Origin: JAAYYM01 sp035271065
GTDB taxonomy: Bacteria > Bacillota > Clostridia > Lachnospirales > Lachnospiraceae
Direction of reading: 5' to 3'
Length of the DNA: 14,013 bases
NCBI GenBank assembly: GCA_035271065.1
Contig: DATESB010000227.1
Coordinates: forward strand, 1 to 14,013
Shown here: positions 8,157 through 14,013 of the stretch, in pieces
Layout of the letters: each line of letters begins with the position of its first letter
How positions within the stretch are numbered: position 1 is the first letter of the stretch
Made by a program: the position numbers and the translations under genes
The notes under the pieces: generated by a model
The model's database searches: none
The model's input: the letters and a program-made list of their open reading frames with translations, nothing else
Told to the model about the DNA's origin: nothing

Positions 8157-9380
8157 CTATGAAAAGAATACATCCTTATACCAGCGAACCGATTCAATAT
8201 AGGCTGCATAGACTGCATCCATACTGATGCTCATAATAATCATCTGTCTGGATACCTCCTGCCAATCTGCTGCTTCATAGTGCAGCATAAAATCCAATAC
8301 TGCTGCCAATTCGCCTTTTTGATGGACGAGGGCTTCCGAAATTTCCTTTGAAACACGAATCTTATCCAACGCTTCTTCCATTGGCAAATTGAGTATCAAA
8401 TCCAATACCGAAAACAGGCCTACCAAGAACAGTTCGGAGGATTTCATCGTCAACCCGAAAATAGGGGCAAGCGTCTCCGCAAATTTAGCACGCAACAGAG
8501 AAAGTCTTGTGATTTCGTTTGGTCTGTCTGTACACAGTTCCTTGGTAACTGCTGTATTAATCCATTTCTTCAATTCCTTCTGACCTAACATTGCTGCTGC
8601 ATGTCTGATTGTCGTAATTCCGGAATTGACACTCATGCGATTAACCATCTGCAATAATTCCAGCACCAATGCTGTATCCCTGCCTATGATATCTGCTGCT
8701 TTTGTTAATTCGAAGTCCTCATCATTGACCATTTTCAACAGCTGGAGATAATTTGCCTTAAGCGGTGCTACTTCGGTTTCTCCCTTTGTAACCGGAATTC
8801 GATAGAATTCCCCTTCAAACATTTCAAAACTCGGATCGTCTTTTAACTCATCAAACTTTTCCTGATTATCTACATTGCCGACACAAATTCTAATGTTCGG
8901 ATATACCTGTCCAAAATAGAGTTTTGCCTTTGTCACATCTATTTTCTTGCAATCCAGAATAATATAATCCATCAATTTCAATATTTCTTTGTTCTGCTCA
9001 TATTCTGACACCGGAAGTTTCCGCATAGCAAGTTTATAGCCTTTGCTCTTAAGTTCCGTCACTCTGTTGACATACAATTCTTCACTCGTAACACTATTAT
9101 CAAACAGCAGAACCAATCTGTTATGTGGCTCACTGCATTGGGCCTCAATATCAGAAAAAACAGAAATATTACCAACCGGTACAAATACGTCCGTGTCCGG
9201 TGAAAGTGTGTCTATTCCCATGTTTTGTATGACCTCTAATCCGTCCACGAAGCCTACACCGTCATTACGCCCAAAGCCCTGTAATCCGGGATTCAGAAAA
9301 AAGTTCTCTTTCTGTGAAAATAGGGAGTATGCACTCACCTTCATATCTTTATCAAAAAAGGGGATGATTGTTGCAAGCAT
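8157..9380 (-). CDS. Degenerate EAL domain + HDOD domain regulatory protein (407 aa)
   Basis: Soluble two-domain protein of the EAL/HDOD (YuxH-like) type. Residues ~1-205 resemble a strongly degenerate EAL cyclic-di-GMP phosphodiesterase domain. It opens with IPFFDKDMKVSAYSLF, includes LILDCKKID-like core text around 139-149 and ends with FEGEFYRIPV (188-197). The EAL signature and the metal ligands I would expect are absent, so hydrolysis of cyclic di-GMP is unlikely. Residues ~206-400 are an HDOD domain (YLQLLKMVND at 211-220, ELLQMVN at 241-247, IRHAAAMLGQKELKKW at 258-273), an HD-fold lacking the catalytic HD pair. Such proteins are thought to be signalling adaptors. The gene has its own apparent promoter and a strong GGAGG 8 bases before the ATG. 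Only 35 bases separate it from guaD, so its product is probably made with the guanine and xanthine enzymes. A regulatory role in purine use is inferred from position only. Confidence 0.85.
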   Translation of the reverse strand: MLATIIPFFDKDMKVSAYSLFSQKENFFLNPGLQGFGRNDGVGFVDGLEVIQNMGIDTLSPDTDVFVPVGNISVFSDIEAQCSEPHNRLVLLFDNSVTSEELYVNRVTELKSKGYKLAMRKLPVSEYEQNKEILKLMDYIILDCKKIDVTKAKLYFGQVYPNIRICVGNVDNQEKFDELKDDPSFEMFEGEFYRIPVTKGETEVAPLKANYLQLLKMVNDEDFELTKAADIIGRDTALVLELLQMVNRMSVNSGITTIRHAAAMLGQKELKKWINTAVTKELCTDRPNEITRLSLLRAKFAETLAPIFGLTMKSSELFLVGLFSVLDLILNLPMEEALDKIRVSKEISEALVHQKGELAAVLDFMLHYEAADWQEVSRQMIIMSISMDAVYAAYIESVRWYKDVFFS

Positions 9381-9388
9381 ATGCCTTG

Positions 9389-9393
9389 CCTCC
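9389..9393 (-). promoter_or_regulatory. Ribosome binding site of the EAL/HDOD gene
   Basis: GGAGG inside AAAGGAGG on the minus strand, 8 bases before ATG 9378-9380. It is one of the strongest sites in the window and fixes the start of the EAL/HDOD protein. Confidence 0.7.
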
Positions 9394-9420
9394 TTTGTTT
9401 TATCAATTGTCTCTTATCTA

Positions 9421-9449
9421 ATTATATGACAAATTTCCGACAGAGTAAA
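9421..9449 (-). promoter_or_regulatory. Internal sigma-A-type promoter upstream of the EAL/HDOD-guaD-xdhABC unit
   Basis: On the minus strand, a consensus -10 TATAAT (9421-9426) is preceded at exactly 17 bases by TTTACT (9444-9449), a 4/6 match to the -35 consensus. Transcription would start near 9413, giving a leader of about 33 bases ending in the GGAGG site. It lies in the 106-bp gap after the selenium-type xanthine dehydrogenase, the largest intergenic gap in the window. No convincing terminator precedes it, so readthrough from the upstream maturation genes is also possible. Confidence 0.65.
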
Positions 9450-9486
9450 CCTATAAAAGGCTTTCTGTTGTCAAACTGTCTCTGTT

Positions 9487-12078
9487 CTATTTGCGATATG
9501 GAGTATGTTCAAGTGGTAATTTTGTTCTCTTTATGCCATCTTTTTTATAATATGCATTTTGAACTGCAGGCGCTGTCGGTATTGAAGTAATCTCGCCAAT
9601 GCCAATGGCTCCGTAAGCGGCTTCGATGCCCGGCTTTTCAATAATGATACTTTCCACATCCGGTACCTGATTGGCCCGGAAGAGTCCCAATGTGCCGTAC
9701 TTTGCTGTTGGCACGCAGTTTTCAAGCGGATAGTTTTCCGTCAGAGCAAATCCCAGCGACATAATAACACCGCCTTCAATTTGTCCCTCTACATTCTTTG
9801 GATTGACTGCTTTTCCAACATCATGAGCAGCTACAATTTTCTCTACCATACCATCTTCATTCAGAATACATACTTGTGTTGCATAGCCATAGGCCACATG
9901 AGATACCGGATTAGGTATATCAGCACCCATTGGGTCGGTTTTGGCATAATATTCTGCTGTAAATTCGCGACCCTCAAGCAATTGCAAAGATCCAGCCGTT
10001 TCACTGAGCGCCGTCTTGAATTGTACGCCTGCCTGACGAATTGCTTCTCCTGTAATCAATGTCTGACGCGAGCCGGATGTTGTACCCGAATCCGGCGCCA
10101 TAGCGGTATTTGGTGCATGATAGACGATATCGTTCGACGTCAATCCTGTTGCCTCACACAAAATCTGTACTGCCACTGTACCTAGCCCCTGTCCGATACA
10201 GGATGCTCCTGCATAGATATGCACCTTTCCATCTTCTATTCTTAATCGGCACCGTCCTTTATCGGGCAAACCGACTCCAACTCCTGCGTTCTTCATAGCG
10301 CATGCAATTCCGACATATTGATATTCTTCACAAACTTGCTTGACTGCCTCTAGGGTTTCTGCAAGGCCGGTTGAAGCATCTGCTATCTGTCCGTTCGGAA
10401 GTACCTGCCCCGGACGAATTGCATTTTGATAACGCATTTGCCATGGTGAAATTCCAACCATTTCTGCCAACAAATCTATATTACATTCTGTTGCAAAACA
10501 TGTCTGTGTCACACCAAACCCTCGAAACGCCCCTGCCGGCGGGTTATTGGTATAGACGGCCTTACCGTCAATGTCAATCACCTGATAATTATATGGGCCT
10601 GCTGCATGTGTACAGGCACGTTGCAATACCGGCCCGCCAAGAGATGCATATGCTCCTGTATCTGCCACCACCACAGCCTTCATCGCTGTCAGATACCCAT
10701 TTTCATCACATGCGGTTGTAAAATCCATGCTCATGGCATGCCGTTTCGGGTGGACAATGATACTCTCTTTTCTGGTCAATTTCACCTTAACAGGACGTTT
10801 TGTCAGATATGCAACAAGCGCTGCTTGATGCTGTACCGTCACATCTTCCTTGCCGCCAAACCCACCACCAACTAATTTATTCTCTACCACAATCTTCTCA
10901 GGTGGAAGACCAAGTAATATCGAACATTCATGCCTTGTATCATAGGTTCCCTGATCGGAAGAATAGATAAATACCCCGTCATCTAACGGAAATGCAATTG
11001 CTGCTTCTGGTTCCAAAAAGGCATGCTCCGTAAATGGAGTTTCATAATGCTGTGTCACTTTATACTTTGATTTTGCGATTACCTCATCGGCATTACCGCG
11101 TATTAAGTGCTCATGCGCAAGGATATTTCCACCCTCATGTAACTGTGGTGCATCCTCACGCAAGGCTTCTTCAGGAGCGCTAATAGGCGTAAGCACCTCG
11201 TATTCAACCTCAACGAGTGCTTTTGCCTGCTCCAATATCTCAGGTGTCTCTGCCGCTACAATGCAAATGGCATCTCCAAGATATCTCGTTGTATCGCCTA
11301 CCGCAATCATTGTATCCCAATCCTGTTTCAAATGTCCGACTTTATTCTTACCCGGAATATCCTCTGCCGTAAATACAGCCACCACACCTTCAAGTGCAGT
11401 TGCCGCCTCTTTATGGATTGCTTTCACAATGGCACGCGGATGCGCAGAACGTACTGCACTGGCATAAATCATGCCTTCTAATTCCACATCATCTACATAT
11501 TCTCCACAGCCCAGTACCTTATCAGCCGCATCAATTCTGTGCATCATAGCGCCGACTCCGGATTTTATGCCACTTCCGTGCGTCTGCGCATTGACCGTCT
11601 TACTCTCGTCCGATGCTACATTGATTTCGCCTCGAAAGATTGCTGCTGCAAGCTCAATTGCATCAATGATTTTCTTATATCCTGTACAGCGACAGATATT
11701 ATTACGAATTGCAAACGCAATCTCTGCGCGTGTAGGCGTTTGATTCACATCCAGCAATCCTTTTGCACACATCACCATACCCGGAGTACAAAATCCGCAC
11801 TGTACCGCACCTGCTTCTGCAAAGGCATATGTGTAAACTGTCTGCTCATGCTCCGTCAAGCCCTCTGTCGTTATGATTTGTTTGCCTTCCATCTTGGAGA
11901 CAGGCTGTACACATGACTTCATTGCTTTACCGTCAATTAAAATCGTGCAGGTGCCACATGCACCCTCACTACAACCGTCTTTGACAGACTTTAATTTCAA
12001 ATCATCCCGCAGAAAACGCATCAACTTCTTATCTTCTGCAACTTGATAGTTTTCTCCGTTGACATTCAGTGTATACAT
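9487..12078 (-). CDS. Selenium-dependent xanthine dehydrogenase, fused [2Fe-2S]/molybdopterin subunit (863 aa)
   Basis: Single-chain molybdenum hydroxylase combining the iron-sulfur and molybdenum parts that XdhC and XdhA carry separately. Residues 1-150 hold both [2Fe-2S] clusters: Cys36, Cys41, Cys44 and Cys56, then Cys94, Cys97, Cys129 and Cys131. After a linker (~150-175) the molybdopterin part runs to the end. It carries GGGFGGKE (404-411, with Glu411 at the substrate-contacting position of xanthine oxidase), GAFRGFG (516-522), CIGQGLG (627-633) and GIGE (826-829), with Glu829 the expected catalytic base. There is no FAD domain. Length and layout match the family named selenium-dependent xanthine dehydrogenase rather than E. 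coli XdhD (~956). Selenium in this family is a labile cofactor ligand, not selenocysteine, and the gene has no in-frame TGA. It directly follows yqeB and yqeC, which supports the selenium assignment. The start ATG has GGGAGGTG just upstream. Oxidation of xanthine or another purine is likely; the exact substrate is not certain. Confidence 0.9.
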   Translation of the reverse strand: MYTLNVNGENYQVAEDKKLMRFLRDDLKLKSVKDGCSEGACGTCTILIDGKAMKSCVQPVSKMEGKQIITTEGLTEHEQTVYTYAFAEAGAVQCGFCTPGMVMCAKGLLDVNQTPTRAEIAFAIRNNICRCTGYKKIIDAIELAAAIFRGEINVASDESKTVNAQTHGSGIKSGVGAMMHRIDAADKVLGCGEYVDDVELEGMIYASAVRSAHPRAIVKAIHKEAATALEGVVAVFTAEDIPGKNKVGHLKQDWDTMIAVGDTTRYLGDAICIVAAETPEILEQAKALVEVEYEVLTPISAPEEALREDAPQLHEGGNILAHEHLIRGNADEVIAKSKYKVTQHYETPFTEHAFLEPEAAIAFPLDDGVFIYSSDQGTYDTRHECSILLGLPPEKIVVENKLVGGGFGGKEDVTVQHQAALVAYLTKRPVKVKLTRKESIIVHPKRHAMSMDFTTACDENGYLTAMKAVVVADTGAYASLGGPVLQRACTHAAGPYNYQVIDIDGKAVYTNNPPAGAFRGFGVTQTCFATECNIDLLAEMVGISPWQMRYQNAIRPGQVLPNGQIADASTGLAETLEAVKQVCEEYQYVGIACAMKNAGVGVGLPDKGRCRLRIEDGKVHIYAGASCIGQGLGTVAVQILCEATGLTSNDIVYHAPNTAMAPDSGTTSGSRQTLITGEAIRQAGVQFKTALSETAGSLQLLEGREFTAEYYAKTDPMGADIPNPVSHVAYGYATQVCILNEDGMVEKIVAAHDVGKAVNPKNVEGQIEGGVIMSLGFALTENYPLENCVPTAKYGTLGLFRANQVPDVESIIIEKPGIEAAYGAIGIGEITSIPTAPAVQNAYYKKDGIKRTKLPLEHTPYRK

Positions 12079-12116
12079 GAGCCACCTCCCAACCAGTTTC
12101 CCGTGCTCTTCATTGA

Positions 12117-12953
12117 TTATCTTTCCTGTATATATGTAATAATTGCCTCCAATACGCCGCCACCGATGGATCGTGCTTTATCAGATACTGTGTAACAATG
12201 TGCAATTTCACATCTGGCGTCAATGTCGCCAACCTTCATTCCTGTGGTTACATAGACACCCTCCTGCAGCATGCCACGCACGATTCCGGACATTTGTGCA
12301 TAAATGGGCTGTCCGACAACTTCTTTGTCTGCCTGACCCACTATCACTTCTGCAACAGCCTGCCCTTGTTCCACATACTCCCCAATGCTTGTGAGTGGGT
12401 GAAAAATGCCGTCAACTCCGGCTTTGATTAGCCGTTCTATCGTATATCCGCCGACATTGCCCGGAATACCGGTATTCGGTATGGCGCTGCCTTCATAAAT
12501 CACTCTGCCCAAATCATGCCCGCGCTTTGTTTCTATTACTGCATGTACGTCAACCCCTGCTGTAAATCCCGGTCCAACTCCAATCACAAGTGGAGCATCT
12601 GTAATAAGAGTGCCACGATTCTTCTTTGCAAGAATTGCATCTACCAATACATCCGGCTGATAGTCTTTTAGGATGTCGGTCTTCTCGTCCACTATCACGG
12701 AAATCTTCCTGTCTGCCTGTAGTTGCTCTATTTGCTGCAGTTGTCTCTCAGCCTCTTGCTGTTCATTGGCCAGCACGCCTTCAATGCCCTCAACCTCACA
12801 ATGTCCGTCATATACCGCACGCGAAAAGGCAACTGTCCTCCGAACTGTTGTCGGCACAGCAATATCCGTCATCAAAATATTATATCCACAGCGAAACAAC
12901 CTCACGGCTATTCCTGTAGCCAAATCTCCTGCACCTTTTATTAATATTTTCAT
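12117..12953 (-). CDS. yqeB: Selenium-dependent molybdenum hydroxylase system protein, YqeB family (278 aa)
   Basis: Accessory protein that co-occurs with selenium-dependent molybdenum hydroxylases and SelD. It is thought to help mature or insert the labile selenium-containing cofactor, but its biochemistry is not established. The N-terminus has a Rossmann-like nucleotide-binding start, KGAGDLATGIAVRL (6-19). Conserved family text includes RRTVAFSRAVYDG (38-50), GVGPGFTAGVDVHAVIETKRGH (125-146) and IPNTGIPGNVGGYTIERL (158-175). A Gln/Glu-rich stretch (63-80) looks like a small helical insertion. The C-terminal part (~187-245) has the repeating Gly/Val pattern of a barrel-sandwich (lipoyl/biotinyl-like) domain. 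It lacks the N-terminal extension of the longer E. coli YqeB. The gene overlaps yqeC by 4 bp (ATGA), with GGAG 10 bases before its ATG, and ends 38 bases before the selenium-type xanthine dehydrogenase it presumably serves. Confidence 0.9.
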   Translation of the reverse strand: MKILIKGAGDLATGIAVRLFRCGYNILMTDIAVPTTVRRTVAFSRAVYDGHCEVEGIEGVLANEQQEAERQLQQIEQLQADRKISVIVDEKTDILKDYQPDVLVDAILAKKNRGTLITDAPLVIGVGPGFTAGVDVHAVIETKRGHDLGRVIYEGSAIPNTGIPGNVGGYTIERLIKAGVDGIFHPLTSIGEYVEQGQAVAEVIVGQADKEVVGQPIYAQMSGIVRGMLQEGVYVTTGMKVGDIDARCEIAHCYTVSDKARSIGGGVLEAIITYIQER

Positions 12954-13696
12954 TTGTCCATCACTCCAAAATAAACTTCCTGCTGCCCCAAATCTGCCAA
13001 TGCCCGTGCCATCATAGCCGCTGTCCGCTTCTGTTGTCGTTCCACCGTTTTATTAAAAAAGAGAATATACCGCATATGGGGTGCAACTCCCTTTCTCAAC
13101 CCTTCATCACTCATTGCTAACGTTATGATGTCCTGCCAAGTAAGCTTATTGTCTGCCTTTCTATGAAGCAATCGCATCACCTGTTCCGGTCTGTGACAAA
13201 CTTCAGAAATAGTCTTTCCAATTGCATCCATTCCCAGTACCCCTATCACTATATCGGTCTGTTCCAAAATAACCGGTTCATGCTCCGCAGGTGCCTTACA
13301 AGGTAGGCCCTTTGAACCGTCAGCCTCTATGACAATCGGAATTCGATATTCAAACATACTCATTAGTAACCTATCTGTAGGGCTCTTTATCTTCCCATCT
13401 GTTGCCTCTCTTGCAACCCAAACGACTTTCTCCTGATCTAACAAATTCTGAATTTTTTTTGGCGCATAATGACTAACAAGTGGAGCACTCTCCGGTCGTC
13501 GCATATGGGTCGTCGTTGTGACAAACGCCTTGCGTCCTGCTCTCTTATACTCATCGGCAAGTGTCATAATTAACGTTGTCTTTCCACCTGCACCAACCAC
13601 AGAAATTACAGGATTTCTAACATTTCTAATGGTAAATGCCTCTGTCAACAGCCTTGATTCTTGACATTCTCCATCCGCAAAACTAATTATCTTCAT
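12950..13696 (-). CDS. yqeC: Putative selenium-dependent hydroxylase accessory protein YqeC (248 aa)
   Basis: P-loop protein of the YqeC family, an accessory factor that tracks with selenium-dependent molybdenum hydroxylases; its precise reaction is unknown. The Walker A motif is GAGGKTT (35-41). Further family landmarks are TTTTHM (60-65), EADGSKG (124-130), which probably helps bind nucleotide or metal, and FNKT (214-217), which resembles a degenerate NKxD guanine-recognition motif. The length is normal for the family. Translation is coupled on both sides: its ATG overlaps the mocA stop by 4 bp with AGGAG 9 bases upstream, and its stop overlaps the yqeB start by 4 bp. The neighbouring cytidylyltransferase and YqeB point to cofactor maturation as a single functional block. 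Confidence 0.9.
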   Translation of the reverse strand: MKIISFADGECQESRLLTEAFTIRNVRNPVISVVGAGGKTTLIMTLADEYKRAGRKAFVTTTTHMRRPESAPLVSHYAPKKIQNLLDQEKVVWVAREATDGKIKSPTDRLLMSMFEYRIPIVIEADGSKGLPCKAPAEHEPVILEQTDIVIGVLGMDAIGKTISEVCHRPEQVMRLLHRKADNKLTWQDIITLAMSDEGLRKGVAPHMRYILFFNKTVERQQKRTAAMMARALADLGQQEVYFGVMDK

Positions 13697-14013
13697 TGCA
13701 ATTCGCTCCTAAAATCACTCTCTAATTCATTTCCAAAATCAATATCCCTAAGTTCATAGTCATCCGACACCTCGTACCAATAAATGTCCTGCGGATTGTT
13801 ACTGACTATTTGTCTGCCGCCGATATCTCCGCTCAATCCCAACAGTTCCTCTTTATATTTTCTGTCGAAAATAGTTGGGTTGCCATATCGTTCTCCCCAT
13901 GAAAGGCATCCAATACCTTTCCCTGCTGCAATATAGCCTTTCACAAAGTTTTCTATTGTTTCCTTCTTCAGATACGGCTGGTCAGCTACGCAGAACAAAT
14001 AGGCATCCGCGTC
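13693..14013 (-). CDS. mocA: Molybdenum cofactor cytidylyltransferase MocA, C-terminal part (cut by window edge)
   Basis: Nucleotidyltransferase of the MobA-like family that joins CMP from CTP to molybdopterin, giving the cytosine-dinucleotide cofactor used by xanthine-dehydrogenase-type enzymes. Only the last ~106 residues are in the window; the family is ~190-200 long, so roughly the first half lies beyond the right edge. The reading frame is open to base 14013, and the TTG at 13998 is an internal Leu codon, not a start. Visible motifs are VADQPYL (metal-binding Asp region), GNPTIF, and GDIGGRQI, the Gly-Asp-x-Gly-x-Arg element characteristic of this family. The final residues DIDFGNEL resemble the usual DIDTPEDL ending. 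The stop overlaps the yqeC start by 4 bp. MobA (GTP-specific) is less likely given the neighbours and this C-terminal motif. Confidence 0.88.
   Translation of the reverse strand, partial: DADAYLFCVADQPYLKKETIENFVKGYIAAGKGIGCLSWGERYGNPTIFDRKYKEELLGLSGDIGGRQIVSNNPQDIYWYEVSDDYELRDIDFGNELESDFRSELQ

Noticed and set aside
9381..9486. Purine riboswitch or terminator in the largest intergenic gap
   Set aside because: The 106 bases show a promoter and ribosome site but no paired aptamer-like stems and no GC-rich hairpin with a T-run.
9781..10185. 134-codon + strand open frame inside the selenium-type xanthine dehydrogenase
   Set aside because: Antisense shadow with atypical Cys/Arg-rich composition.
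9487..12078. Selenocysteine in the selenium-dependent enzyme
   Set aside because: No in-frame TGA is present. Selenium in this family is a labile non-protein ligand.

Overview
This window reads as part of an anaerobic purine-catabolism and molybdenum-hydroxylase cluster from a Firmicute, most likely a clostridial gut-type organism (Lachnospiraceae-like). That placement is an inference. It rests on moderate-to-low GC, strong GGAGG ribosome sites, tightly packed operons, a selenium-dependent xanthine dehydrogenase with the orphan accessory pair YqeB/YqeC, and a 7TM hybrid histidine kinase of clostridial style. Nothing in the sequence fixes the species.

Layout. The left end (54-1013, + strand) holds a carbamate kinase, probably the last gene of a rightward operon that begins outside the window. 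Everything else is on the minus strand and reads right to left. From the right edge come mocA (5' part missing), yqeC, yqeB and a fused [2Fe-2S]/molybdopterin selenium-type xanthine dehydrogenase. A 106-bp gap follows that contains a good sigma-A-type promoter. Then come an EAL-like/HDOD regulatory protein, guanine deaminase (guaD), the three-subunit xanthine dehydrogenase xdhA-xdhB-xdhC, and finally a 7TM-PAS-HisKA-HATPase-REC hybrid histidine kinase. The kinase is broken into two frames by a one-base frameshift. Carbamate kinase and the kinase gene converge and overlap by 14 bp, and the apparent carbamate kinase terminator lies inside the kinase coding sequence.

How the genes fit together. 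MocA makes the cytosine-dinucleotide form of molybdopterin used by xanthine-dehydrogenase-family enzymes. YqeC and YqeB are accessory proteins that track with selenium-dependent molybdenum hydroxylases and presumably help install the labile selenium ligand. Guanine deaminase turns guanine into xanthine, and the two hydroxylases act on xanthine, hypoxanthine or related purines. Carbamate kinase would recover ATP from carbamoyl phosphate released late in purine-ring breakdown. The EAL/HDOD protein and the histidine kinase, both embedded in the catabolic unit, are the likely regulators and the least explained parts. No intergenic gap exceeds 300 bases, and I saw no RNA genes, CRISPR arrays, insertion sequences or riboswitches.
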